From Shewanella sp. (GTDB lineage: Bacteria > Pseudomonadota > Gammaproteobacteria > Enterobacterales > Shewanellaceae), in contig NZ_JABSSM010000036.1 in NCBI RefSeq assembly GCF_013214165.1, positions 1-46,821 of the forward strand: a DNA stretch of 46,821 nt. The letters run 5' to 3'. This document shows, in pieces, positions 19,217 through 27,644 of this stretch. Position numbers and translations under genes: made by a program. The notes under the pieces were generated by a model. That model made no database searches. It worked only from the letters and a program-made list of their open reading frames with translations, and was not told the DNA's origin. Positions within the stretch are counted from its first letter, which is position 1. The number at the start of each line of letters is the position of its first letter.

Positions 19217-19856
19217 TCAGAGGACGCCAACGAGTTGGCTACGAGACAAGAGCAAAATCTTTTCCTAGCAGCAGCTTGCTGCGTTCTAGCAGGGCGCAGC
19301 CCGCTCTCGCAGTGACGAAGTCACGTTCTAGCAGCGGCTTGCCGCGTTCTGTAGGGCGTAGCCCGTTCTCGCAGTGACGAAGTCACGTTCTAGCAGCGGC
19401 TTGCCGCGTTCTGTAGGGCGTAGCCCGTTCCTAGCAGCAGCTTGCTGCGCTCTCGCAGGCCGTAGCCCGCTCTCGCAGTGACGAAGTCACGTTCTAGCAG
19501 CGGCTTGCCGCGTTCTGTAGGGCGTAGCCCGTTCCTAGCAGCAGCTTGCTGCGCTCTCGCAGTGACGAAGTCACGTTCTAGCAGCGGCTTGCCGCGTTCT
19601 GTAGGGCGCAGCCCGTTCTGGCAGCAGCTTGCTGCGTTCTAGCAGGGCGCAGCCCGCTCTCGCAGTGACGAAGTCACGTTCTGGCAGCGGCTTTGCCGCG
19701 TTCTGTAGGGCGTAGCCCGTTCCTAGCTGCAGCTTTGCTGTGACTAGGTCACATTTTCGTAATTTCGATGCCACATTCAGTTAGCTGCTTTGCGCTTATA
19801 AACGGCTTCGTGATAACATGCGCGACTTATTTTATGGTTTCAGATCAGGGCGGTAT

Positions 19857-21224
19857 ATGGCCAATAACGGACTCTCAAAGACTGAGACAAAAGTCGCGTT
19901 TTCATTAGCTGGTGTATTTGGTTTGCGTATGATGGGCTTGTTCATGATCATGCCTGTGTTTGCGCTATACGGGCAACATCTCGAGGGATTTTCACCGCTA
20001 TGGGTGGGGATAGCCATAGGTGCATATGGTCTGACTCAAGCCGCGCTGCAGATCCCTATGGGGATCCTATCGGATAAGTTTGGCCGTAAACCCATCATCC
20101 TCATCGGTTTGGTCGTGTTCGCTATCGGTAGCTTGGTCGCCGCCAATGCCGACACGATTTATGGCGTCGTCGCCGGTCGGGCCATACAGGGCATGGGGGC
20201 AATTGCCGCAGCCGTGCTCGCTTTGGCCGCGGATTTAACCCGGGATGAGCAGCGCACTAAGGTGATGGCGATCATCGGCATGTGTATAGGTTTCTCCTTC
20301 GCACTGTCGTTATTGGTCGGGCCAATTGCTGCCCAGTATGTTGGTTTATCGGGCTTGTTCGCCTTGACGGCGTGTCTGGCGGTGCTCGGCATGTTGATCG
20401 TGCAGTTTCTGGTGCCTACTCCCATCACCCATGCGCCGAAAGGTGACACTGTGGCGACGCCTACCAAGTTAAAGGCCATGATCACCGACCCGCAACTATT
20501 CAGACTCGATGCCGGAATATTTATTCTACACCTAGTACTGACGGCAGTATTTGTGGCCTTGCCACTGGATCTGGTCGATGCGGGCTTAGTGAAAGAGAAG
20601 CACTGGATGCTCTATTTCCCGGCATTTATCGGTGCCTTCTTGCTGATGGTGCCGTTGATCGTTATCGGGGTGAAGAAGAAAAATACTAAGGCCACGTTTC
20701 AGGCATCTCTGTTGATCATGATGTTGGCCTTAGCCTTGATGGCGCTGTTTACCAACAACCTAATGGTATTGAGTATTGCCGTGGTGCTATTTTTTACCGG
20801 TTTTAACTACCTAGAAGCCTCATTGCCGAGTTTGATCGCCAAGTTTTGTCCGGTGGGTGATAAAGGCTCTGCCATGGGGGTTTACTCTACCAGTCAATTT
20901 CTCGGTGCCTTCTGTGGTGGCTTACTCGGTGGCGGTGCATATCAATTATTGGGCGCCGTCGGGGTATTTACGGTCGCTCTGTGCTTGATGGCTGTCTGGT
21001 TGTTATTGACCTTAGGCATGGAAAATCCCGTGTTACTCAAGAGCTATACCCTTGAAGCAGCAGTAGAAGGTAAAGAACAGGCTAGGGCTATGGCAAGTGA
21101 GTTGTCGCAATTAACCGGCGTGGCCGAGGCGATAGTAGTCTTAGAAGAGAGAGTCGCATATTTAAAAGTTGATGAGCATTTCGATTTAAGAGAAGCGCGA
21201 GCTGTGTTAGGCTCTGTCAGCTAA
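19857..21224 (+). CDS. yajR: MFS transporter of the YajR type
   Basis: This is a major facilitator with about twelve membrane segments. The loop 2-3 motif A is present (GILSDKFGRKP), then GRAIQGMGAIAAAVLALAADLT and the MGVYSTSQFLGAFCGG segment, both very close to E. coli YajR. The last 65 residues (ELSQLTGVAEAIVVLEERVAYLK) form the soluble YAM domain that distinguishes YajR from other MFS pumps. The substrate is unknown; an exporter role is inferred from the family. I start it at MANNGLSK because AGGGCGG precedes it and the signature N-terminus follows. Its stop is 77 bases before ssb. Confidence 0.9.
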   Translation: MANNGLSKTETKVAFSLAGVFGLRMMGLFMIMPVFALYGQHLEGFSPLWVGIAIGAYGLTQAALQIPMGILSDKFGRKPIILIGLVVFAIGSLVAANADTIYGVVAGRAIQGMGAIAAAVLALAADLTRDEQRTKVMAIIGMCIGFSFALSLLVGPIAAQYVGLSGLFALTACLAVLGMLIVQFLVPTPITHAPKGDTVATPTKLKAMITDPQLFRLDAGIFILHLVLTAVFVALPLDLVDAGLVKEKHWMLYFPAFIGAFLLMVPLIVIGVKKKNTKATFQASLLIMMLALALMALFTNNLMVLSIAVVLFFTGFNYLEASLPSLIAKFCPVGDKGSAMGVYSTSQFLGAFCGGLLGGGAYQLLGAVGVFTVALCLMAVWLLLTLGMENPVLLKSYTLEAAVEGKEQARAMASELSQLTGVAEAIVVLEERVAYLKVDEHFDLREARAVLGSVS

Positions 21225-21301
21225 CTCGCCTGTTCGGATATGGTGTTTCGAAGCGGGCGTAAAACTTATAGTAATTAGTAAAAATATCTCAGGAGATTTC
21301 A

Positions 21302-22054
21302 ATGGCCAGTCGTGGTGTCAATAAGGTAATTTTGGTCGGTAACTTAGGGAAAGACCCTGAAGTTCGTTACATGCCAAATGGCAATGCCGTAGCCAACTTT
21401 ACAGTGGCGACGAGTGAGTCTTGGAAAGACCAACAAGGTCAACAACAAGAGCGCACCGAGTGGCACAATATCGTCATGTATCGTCGCTTAGCTGAAGTTG
21501 CTGGCGAGTACCTGAAGAAGGGTTCAAAAGTTTATATCGAAGGTAAATTGCAGACCAGTAAGTGGCAAGACCAAGCGACCGGTCAAGACCGTTATAAGAC
21601 TGAGATCAATGCTCACGAGATGCAGATGCTCGATAGCCGTGGTCAAGGTGGCGGACAGCAAGGTGGCTATGGTCAGCAGCAAGGTCAGCAGCAAGGTCAG
21701 CAACAACAGTCTGGTGGTTACCAGCAGGCGCCTCAACAGCAGCGTCAGCAGGCTCCTCAGCAACAAGCCTCTCAACAAAGCGGTTATGGTCAACAGCAAC
21801 AGGCTGCGCCACAACAGCAGGCTCCAGCTTATGCGGCCAAGCCTCAACAAGGTGCCCAGCAAGGAGCTCAACAAGGTGCCCAGCAAGGAGCTCAACAAGG
21901 TGCCCAGCAAGGAGCTCAACAAGCGCCAAAGCCTGCGGAGACTAAACCTGCTGCTCCACAGCAACGCCCAGCGCCTCAGCCACAACAGGCCGCGCCGCAA
22001 CAGAATTTCACACCGGATCTCGATGACGGTTGGGATGATGATATCCCGTTCTAG
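21302..22054 (+). CDS. ssb: Single-stranded DNA-binding protein, long glutamine-rich linker
   Basis: Residues 1-115 are the OB fold ([20 protein letters not shown] through [11 protein letters not shown] and [10 protein letters not shown]). Residues 116-238 are an intrinsically disordered Q/G/A/P linker. The C-terminal tip DDDIPF binds partner proteins such as exonuclease I, PriA and RecO. The 250-residue length exceeds E. coli SSB (178) entirely through the linker. The linker contains three perfect copies of a 24-bp direct repeat encoding QQGAQQGA (21845-21916). GGAGATTTCA precedes the ATG. No LexA box is visible upstream. Confidence 0.95.
   Translation: MASRGVNKVILVGNLGKDPEVRYMPNGNAVANFTVATSESWKDQQGQQQERTEWHNIVMYRRLAEVAGEYLKKGSKVYIEGKLQTSKWQDQATGQDRYKTEINAHEMQMLDSRGQGGGQQGGYGQQQGQQQGQQQQSGGYQQAPQQQRQQAPQQQASQQSGYGQQQQAAPQQQAPAYAAKPQQGAQQGAQQGAQQGAQQGAQQGAQQAPKPAETKPAAPQQRPAPQPQQAAPQQNFTPDLDDGWDDDIPF
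21845..21916 (+). repeat. Three perfect 24-bp tandem repeats within ssb
   Basis: The unit of twice 12 bases encodes Q-Q-G-A twice and is repeated three times without change. The number of units is likely to vary between strains through slippage while keeping the reading frame. Confidence 0.9.
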
Positions 22055-22100
22055 GCTTACTAAGGAGTATGTTCAAATATACTCCCTATGCATGACTCAG

Positions 22101-22126
22101 GAACCTCGCTACGGCGGGGTTTTTTT
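22101..22126 (+). terminator. Rho-independent terminator of ssb
   Basis: AACCTCGC pairs with GCGGGGTT (one G-T wobble) around a short loop and is followed by seven T, 47 bases past the ssb stop. Confidence 0.85.
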
Positions 22127-22414
22127 ATGCGCCTTATTCGAGGGATGGGGCTCGAGACCGTGAGAGCCGGCTAGATCTCTGTGTCCCCTTATTAATGCTT
22201 TTTACCTATGTATTACTAGCCAAAAGTATTACTCCCTTCTTCTAGTTTTGCGCTTGAACCAGGCTTTAATCCATTTTGCTCATCGTAAGTGTCGGTTTTG
22301 CTGTTACTGTGGACAGGTTCATGTCTGTCACTATAACAATATAAGGAAATCGCCCGTCGGCGCTGGATTCGGCATATGTAAAAGCCTACTAAGCCTAGGG
22401 GGATGACTGAGTGT
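22127..22414. other. Upstream region of the csgEFG operon
   Basis: About 290 bases lie between the ssb terminator and csgE and should hold the csgE promoter. I see no CsgD-like gene and no operator I can name. Confidence 0.5.
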
Positions 22415-22810
22415 ATGGTAAAAAAACTGATGTTAATTTTTCTCTTACTGAGTCTTGTCTGGCCTGTGATGGCTAAAGAGGACGACATAGAGATTAGCGG
22501 TCTAGTGATCGATAGAACCTTGACGCGCTTTGGAAAAGATTTTGGTTTCTACTATTCAGGTTATTGGAGGGATCTCCCTTTTACCCAGGGATTTAATGTC
22601 ACTCTATACGAAACTGTCTTCCCACAATCTGGGACACAGCTCACCTTAGAGGTCAATGGAACGGCTATCTATAGGACCCATTTTGGACGCCGAGCTAACC
22701 CTATTAAGGAGAGAGCGGAGCAGGCCATTCTACTCACCATAGACTACATGGCTAAAATCAGAGCAAATGCGATAACAGGTGAATTTGCCGATACCTCAGA
22801 TGGTTACTAG
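22415..22810 (+). CDS. csgE: CsgE, curli secretion specificity factor
   Basis: CsgE is a small periplasmic protein that caps the CsgG pore and directs curlin subunits to it. The signal peptide is MVKKLMLIFLLLSLVWPVMA. The mature part has the family features EISGLVIDRTLTRFGKDF near 22-39, YWRDLPF, NVTLYE and the ERAEQAILLTIDYM helix near the end. The ATG at 22403, four codons earlier, is too close to GGGGG for a normal spacing, so I prefer 22415, although its spacing of about 12 nt is long. It is followed 35 bases later by csgF. Confidence 0.9.
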   Translation: MVKKLMLIFLLLSLVWPVMAKEDDIEISGLVIDRTLTRFGKDFGFYYSGYWRDLPFTQGFNVTLYETVFPQSGTQLTLEVNGTAIYRTHFGRRANPIKERAEQAILLTIDYMAKIRANAITGEFADTSDGY

Positions 22811-22845
22811 CAAGCTAGTAACCAAGATGATTAGGAATAAGAATA

Positions 22846-23247
22846 ATGAATTACAGGATGTTATTTATGGGGGCCGCGCTATCTGCCGCAAGTCTGGTGG
22901 CAAACCAGACTCAAGCCACCGAATTAGTTTATACCCCAATCAACCCCAGTTTTGGCGGTTCGCCTCTCAATGGCTCATATCTGCTCAATAAAGCCAATAT
23001 ACAGAATGATCATACGGCAGATAGTGCAGAGAAAGATTTCGTCACTCGTTTTAAGGAATCACTGGAGCGTAATATTCTCAACACTGTTACCCGAGGTGTG
23101 GCAAATGGTGAGATCAGCGACGGCATTTATGATACCGGAGATTTTCGCATCGAGGTCGCCACTATTGGCGGTGGAGTCATGTTGACGATCACTAACCTGT
23201 TAACGGGTGAAGTGACTGTGATAGAAATGCCCACTTATGGAGGCTAA
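22846..23247 (+). CDS. csgF: CsgF, curli assembly factor
   Basis: CsgF binds the outer face of the CsgG pore and links the nucleator CsgB to it. The 133 residues begin with a signal peptide ending at TQA. The mature N-terminus ELVYTPINPSFGGSPLNGSYLL carries the conserved N-P-x-F-G-G-x-P motif that inserts into the CsgG constriction. The C-terminus (GGGVMLTITNLLTGEVTVIEMP) also matches the family. A three-base gap separates its stop from csgG. Confidence 0.93.
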   Translation: MNYRMLFMGAALSAASLVANQTQATELVYTPINPSFGGSPLNGSYLLNKANIQNDHTADSAEKDFVTRFKESLERNILNTVTRGVANGEISDGIYDTGDFRIEVATIGGGVMLTITNLLTGEVTVIEMPTYGG

Positions 23248-23250
23248 ATA

Positions 23251-24030
23251 ATGAAGACGTTAATTTCTTGTTGTGGCCTACTATTACTCTCGGCTTGTAG
23301 TCTAATTCCTAAACCCGAGCTCAATGTTACCCAGGCTGAGATTAATCCTGTGAGTCAAACCATGCGTGATCTACAGGCAAAACCTGGGCCTAAATACCCT
23401 ATACCGGTCGCCGTTTATTCCTTCAGGGATCAGACTGGACAATATAAGCCTCAGCAAAATGTCAGCTCTTTCTCGACGGCGGTGACCCAAGGGGCGACCT
23501 CTATGCTGATCCAGACTCTGCTAGAGTCTAAGTGGTTCACGCCGGTGGAGCGAGAGGGGCTGCAAAATCTGCTTACTGAGCGGAAGATAAGCAAGAAGCA
23601 GCCGATGAAGTCGAAAGATTCTAAAGTGCAGCCACTGACCAATGCGCGCCTGCTGCTTGAGGGGGGGATCATCAGTTACGAGTCCAACATCAGCACTGGT
23701 GGTGCCGGGGTCGAATATTATGGCATCGGTGCTTCCGAGATGTATCGGGAAGATCAGGTGACCATCTATCTCAGAGCCGTGGACGTACACACTGGCAAGG
23801 TGATGATGTCGGTATCGACCACTAAGCGAGTCTTCTCCCAGGAGATGCGTGCTGGTTTGATCCGTTTTACCAGCTTAAATCGTCTGGCCGAAGCCGAAAT
23901 AGGTTTCACCACCAATGAGCCGGTGCAGTTCTGTGTGCTGCAGGCAATAGAGCTAGCGGTGGCTGAGATCATAGAGAAAGGGATCGAGCAGGGATATTGG
24001 AATCAATATGTGCCAGCCGAGAAGACCTAA
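23251..24030 (+). CDS. csgG: CsgG, outer-membrane curli secretion pore
   Basis: CsgG is a lipoprotein forming the nonameric outer-membrane channel for curlin. The lipobox L-L-S-A-C places the modified cysteine at residue 16. Family signatures follow: IPVAVYSFRDQTGQYKPQ with the constriction residues, SSFSTAVTQGATSMLIQTL, WFTPVEREGLQNLLTERKI, and the beta-hairpin region LLEGGIISYESNISTGGAG. The 259 residues are slightly shorter than in E. coli (277). GGAGG stands 7 nt before the ATG. Array D begins directly after the stop codon. Confidence 0.96.
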   Translation: MKTLISCCGLLLLSACSLIPKPELNVTQAEINPVSQTMRDLQAKPGPKYPIPVAVYSFRDQTGQYKPQQNVSSFSTAVTQGATSMLIQTLLESKWFTPVEREGLQNLLTERKISKKQPMKSKDSKVQPLTNARLLLEGGIISYESNISTGGAGVEYYGIGASEMYREDQVTIYLRAVDVHTGKVMMSVSTTKRVFSQEMRAGLIRFTSLNRLAEAEIGFTTNEPVQFCVLQAIELAVAEIIEKGIEQGYWNQYVPAEKT

Positions 24031-25147
24031 CTTGGCTGCGAGAACGCTGCGCTGCTAGAGCGTTCGCAAGCTCACTGCTAGAACGCCAACGAGTTGGCTA
24101 CGGAACGTTCGCGGGCTCACTCAGAGAACGCCAACACGTTGGCTGCTAGGGCGCTGCGCTGCTAGAGCGTTCGCAAGCTCACTGCTAGAACGCCAACGAG
24201 TTGGCTACGGAACGTTCGCAAGCTCACTCAGAGAACGCCAACGAGTTGGCTGCTAGAGCGCTGCGCTTCGAGAGCGTTCGCAAGCTCACTCAGAGAACGC
24301 CAACGAGTTGGCTACGAGACAAGATCAAAATCTTTTCCTAGCAGCAGCTTGCTGCGTTCTAGCAGGGCGCAGCCCGCTCTCGCAGTGACGAAGTCACGTT
24401 CTAGCAGCTTGGCTACGAGAGCGTTCGCTGGCTCACAGCTAGAGCGCTGCGCTTCGAGAGCGTTCGCAAGCTCACTCAGAGAACGCCAACGAGTTGGCTA
24501 CGAGACAAGATCAAAATCTTTTCCTAGCAGCTTGCTGCGTTCTGTAGGGCGCAGCCCGTTCTCGCAGTGACGAAGTCACGTTCTAGCAGCTTGGCTACGA
24601 GAGCGTTCGCTGGCTCACTGCTAGAGCGCTGCGCTTCGAGAGCGTTCGCTGGCTCACTGCTAGAACGCCAACGAGTTGGCTACGGAACGTTCGCGGGCTC
24701 ACTCAGAGAACGCCAACACGTTGGCTGCTAGGGCGCTGCGCTTCGAGAGCGTTCGCAAGCTCACTGCTAGAACGCCAACGAGTTGGCTACGGAACGTTCG
24801 CAAGCTCACTCAGAGAACGCCAACGAGTTGGCTACGAGACAAGATCAAAATCTTTTCCTAGCAGCTTGCTGCGTTCTGTAGGGCGCAGCCCGTTCCTAGC
24901 AGCAGCTTGCTGCGTTCTAGCAGGGCGCAGCCCGCTCTCGCAGTGACGAAGTCACGTTCTAGCAGCGGCTTTGCCGCGTTCTGTAGGGCGCAGCCCGTTC
25001 CTAGCAGCAGCTTTGCTGCGTTCTGTAGGGCGGAGCCCGTTCTGGCAGCGGCTTGCCGCGTTCTGTGAGGCGCTTTTCAGCCGTTCTCTAGTGACGAAGT
25101 CACGTCCTCGCTTTCTTGGTTTTTTAGCAGCAGTTTGCTGCGTTCTA
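24031..25147. repeat. Hairpin-cassette array D, between convergent csgEFG and csgBA
   Basis: The array repeats a higher-order order three times: GCCAAC- and GCTC-type cassettes in one orientation, a pivot (24310-24339, 24496-24525, 24830-24859), then GCAGC/GGGC/GTGAC cassettes in the other orientation. Chimeric joints at about 24401-24417 and 24583-24598 lead back. The right end (25042-25130) is nearly identical to 219-308 in array A. The array starts at the csgG stop and ends just before the csgA terminator. Frames over it are read-through. Confidence 0.9.
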
Positions 25148-25156
25148 ACGACAGAG

Positions 25157-25180
25157 AAAAGGGAGCCTAGGCTCCCTTTC
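25157..25180 (-). terminator. Terminator of csgBA
   Basis: AAAGGGAGCC and GGCTCCCTTT form a 10-bp stem with a 2-nt TA loop. It lies 25 bases past the csgA stop, with a T-run on the minus strand provided by the stem's own A-T pairs. It could also stop transcription leaving array D on the plus strand. Confidence 0.82.
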
Positions 25181-25204
25181 TAATCCAGTTAAGGTTAACT
25201 AGCC

Positions 25205-26713
25205 TTAGTTCTGAATGACGACTGCCGAGTTGAAGTCACCAGTCTGAGTCACAGATATGCTGTTACCCATACCCGTTTGAGAGCCTGTGACTAAGTTATC
25301 GTTACCGTTTTGGGCGACCATCAGGCTGTTACCCATGCCTTCGACCATAAACGCAGATTCATCTTCACCACCAAACCAGTTACCGTTACCAGTTTGAGTG
25401 ACCATGACGCTGTTCTCTTCACCCATGATGATCAGGTCGATAAGGTTAAGGTCGCCATTTTGAGTCGCTTCGATATCAGTGTTATCGAGACCAACAATGG
25501 TGATCGCCACTTCGTTTTCGTTGCCATCTTGGTCGATGTCAACTTCGTTATCGTTACCCTGAAGATCGGCATAGGCGAAGTTGGTGTTGCCATCTTGATG
25601 AACTTCGATGTCATTGTCTTCGCCATTGGCAAAGGCTGTAATTTCGTTGTTGTTGCCGTCTGAACTCATGTCGATGTCGTTGTCATCGCCATAGGCTCCG
25701 AAGGTAGCAAGGTTAGTGTCGCCTTCCTGATCGAGGTCGATATCGTTGTCGTTGCCCCAAACCTGAAATTCGGTGCTGTTGTTGTTACCTTCCTGTTCTA
25801 GGTCGATATTGTTATCACCGCCCTGGATATCTGCGATTAACGTGTCGCCTATGGTGTTATTGTCGCCAGTTTGGGTGATCTCAACATCATTATCATCACC
25901 CGTGGTAAGGGCAAGGTAAGCCGTGTTGCTGTTGCCTTCCTGGCTAATCTCTATTTCATTGTCTGCTCCCGTTAGCGAGTAGACAAAACCTGTGTTGCTA
26001 TTGCCTTCTTGGGACACTAAGAAGTTGTTGTTATCGCCAGCGACACCCTTGATGGCACCAAAGTTATCGTCGCCTTCCTGATAGACTTCAATGTCGTTGT
26101 TGTTGCCCTGGTTTGCTGTGATATCCAGCGACACCATGCCACCCACGTTGTTATCACCATATTGAGTGATATCACCATCGTTGTCATTGCCTTCGACACG
26201 GAATACGCCGTAGTTTCCGCTACCTTCCTGGACCAGGATAGCTGAGTTAGTGTCGCCTAATAGCTCAACGACAGATTCGTTCTGGCTGCCGTCTTGAACC
26301 ATATCGACAAAGTTGTCATTGCCTGAGATAGCTGCACTGGCTTGGTTCCAGTCGTCAGCTTGTTCCACCAAAGCCTCGTTGTTATCGCCGTTGATATCGA
26401 TAGTGGCGGCATGCCAATCTGCGACCTGGTTGACTTCGACATCGTTGCCTTGCCCCTTCGAGTCGACATATACTTCTGCCCACCAGCCATCTTGAACGAT
26501 TGTGGCTGTCTGCCCATCACCTTCTTGATTGAGAATCGTTGTATGCTCCTCACCCGTTTGAGTGACATAGGTTTCCTGGCCGACCACATCGCCAGCGGTG
26601 ACAAGAGTCTGAGTCACTGTGGTACTGTTTAGTGAGTCTGCTAAGGCAGAGGAGCTCATTCCGAGTCCTGCGGCGATTGCTAAAGCTATGATAGATTTTG
26701 TTTGTGTTCTCAT
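25205..26713 (-). CDS. csgA: Very long acidic curlin (CsgA-like major subunit)
   Basis: A Sec signal peptide (ending SALA, residue 25) is followed by about 21 curlin-type repeats of roughly 20-23 residues. Their pattern is N-x-(I/V)-x-(V/I)-x-Q-x-G-x-x-N, for example DIDLDQEGDTN and IEISQEGNSN. Each repeat gives one strand-turn-strand layer of an amyloid beta-helix. E. coli CsgA has 5 repeats in 151 residues; this protein has 502. Asp and Glu are frequent and Lys/Arg almost absent, so the fibre would be strongly acidic. Repeats near positions 85-120 are degenerate (QVADWH, QADDWN). AGGGAG precedes the ATG. It follows csgB by 13 bases. Confidence 0.9.
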   Translation of the reverse strand: MRTQTKSIIALAIAAGLGMSSSALADSLNSTTVTQTLVTAGDVVGQETYVTQTGEEHTTILNQEGDGQTATIVQDGWWAEVYVDSKGQGNDVEVNQVADWHAATIDINGDNNEALVEQADDWNQASAAISGNDNFVDMVQDGSQNESVVELLGDTNSAILVQEGSGNYGVFRVEGNDNDGDITQYGDNNVGGMVSLDITANQGNNNDIEVYQEGDDNFGAIKGVAGDNNNFLVSQEGNSNTGFVYSLTGADNEIEISQEGNSNTAYLALTTGDDNDVEITQTGDNNTIGDTLIADIQGGDNNIDLEQEGNNNSTEFQVWGNDNDIDLDQEGDTNLATFGAYGDDNDIDMSSDGNNNEITAFANGEDNDIEVHQDGNTNFAYADLQGNDNEVDIDQDGNENEVAITIVGLDNTDIEATQNGDLNLIDLIIMGEENSVMVTQTGNGNWFGGEDESAFMVEGMGNSLMVAQNGNDNLVTGSQTGMGNSISVTQTGDFNSAVVIQN

Positions 26714-26726
26714 GTGACGCTCCCTG

Positions 26727-27164
26727 TTAATATTGAGTTATTGTGATTGCTGCCCCATCTGCAATCTGTTCAATTGAAAAATTAGCGCTTCCCAGTTGAT
26801 TTAGTTGAACCAAGTTGTCATTACCTATCTGAGTAATATCGGCCTGATTGTGCCCACTAAGCTGGACGAGTTCGACTTCATTGTTATCACCGTATTGAGT
26901 GATGTTGGCTTGGTTATCCAGACCGACTTGCGCTAGCTCTATGCTGTTGGCCTGACCCGATTGCAGTAAGTAAGCCTGATTAAGTACACCCGATTGAACC
27001 AAGTTAATGAAATTACCTCGCCCGTTTGTTTCAAGTAGAGTTTGCAGAGTGATAGCGAGTTCATAATCTTCACTATCTTGGCGCTCTTGTGGCTCTTGGC
27101 TTTGAGCACAGAAGCTACTTGATAGCAGCATGATGATGGATAGAGCCTTAGTTAAAGCCTGCAC
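26727..27164 (-). CDS. csgB: CsgB-like curli nucleator
   Basis: This 145-residue secreted protein has a signal peptide ending CAQS and four to five curlin repeats (NLVQSGVLN, ELAQVGLDN, NITQYGDNN, DITQIGNDN, QLNQLGSAN). It ends in an atypical repeat, IEQIADGAAITITQY, that resembles the last repeat of CsgB, which anchors the nucleator to CsgF. It starts with GTG, and AGGGG lies about 6 nt upstream. It is first in the csgBA operon, as in enterobacteria. The region after the signal peptide is longer and more acidic than in E. coli. Confidence 0.88.
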   Translation of the reverse strand: MQALTKALSIIMLLSSSFCAQSQEPQERQDSEDYELAITLQTLLETNGRGNFINLVQSGVLNQAYLLQSGQANSIELAQVGLDNQANITQYGDNNEVELVQLSGHNQADITQIGNDNLVQLNQLGSANFSIEQIADGAAITITQY

Positions 27165-27644
27165 TTAACACCCCTTTACGAGTTGCTTGTCATGACTTTA
27201 ATGCGTAATGCTTGCAAAAAACTGCCAGTGACTCGCGGTGGATTTATCTGAACTGGCTAAATTTTTAGTTAAGCCAAATTTGATATCCAAGGTACGTATC
27301 GATGAAAAATGCCGCAATCGGAAGAAGGTCTATTTATCCAATTTATTTTTTTAAACATAAAAATAATTTTAATTGATTGAAATGTATGGATATTGTACTG
27401 ACATTTTAACCGTATTGTTGAAATGTATAATCCTATACGGCTAGTAACAAAGTTGTAAAAAATGTTAACACTCTTTTAAATTTCGCATTTGTGTGGCAAA
27501 AATTCACGGGTTAATAAGTGCCGGTTATCATGCTGTGACTTTCGAGGCTTACTAATACCTCTTGGTATTAGGTCAAGGAATGACGCGGTAAAGGGATGAA
27601 GTACCGGATTGGAGAATTTTAAAGGATTAATAGGAAATCAGTTT
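27165..27644. other. Divergent promoter region between csgBA and the S8 protease
   Basis: These 480 AT-rich bases must serve csgBA on the minus strand and the protease on the plus strand. I see no gene in it and no operator that I can name with confidence. Confidence 0.6.

Larger units (their letters stand above)
18836..19755. repeat. Hairpin-cassette array C, in the uvrA/yajR divergent gap
   Basis: The left part has GCCAAC/GTTGGC, GAGC...GCTC and AGC-TGCGCT cassettes in one orientation. The pivot lies at 19237-19266, and the right part has GCAGC, GCGGC, GGGC and GTGAC cassettes in the other orientation. Two 80-bp elements (18957-19036, 19137-19216) sit in equivalent cassettes about 180 bp apart, so a block of about 180 bp was duplicated. 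One cassette near 19458 (GGCC-GTA-GCCC) carries an uncompensated stem change. A degenerate cassette ends the array at 19731-19753. The array fills most of the space between two divergent genes. Confidence 0.9.

Noticed and set aside
18836..19755. Possible CRISPR array
   Set aside because: There is no constant repeat alternating with unique spacers: all parts are repeated and fold into hairpins. No cas genes are present.
21524..22000. Leucine- and serine-rich reading frames overlapping ssb on other frames
   Set aside because: They are shadows of the glutamine-rich repeat; the SSB frame has the domain, the tip and the ribosome binding site.
24031..25147. Possible insertion sequence or MITE with terminal inverted repeats
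   Set aside because: I could not find matching array ends or a target-site duplication. The array is a multimer of small units, not one bounded element. A mobile origin of single cassettes stays possible.
25310..26632. Reading frames opposite the long curlin gene
   Set aside because: They mirror its low-complexity repeats and lack ribosome binding sites and family features.
27609..27644. Upstream TTG start of the S8 protease
   Set aside because: It would place 12 extra residues before a perfect signal peptide. The ATG at 27645 has its own ribosome binding site.
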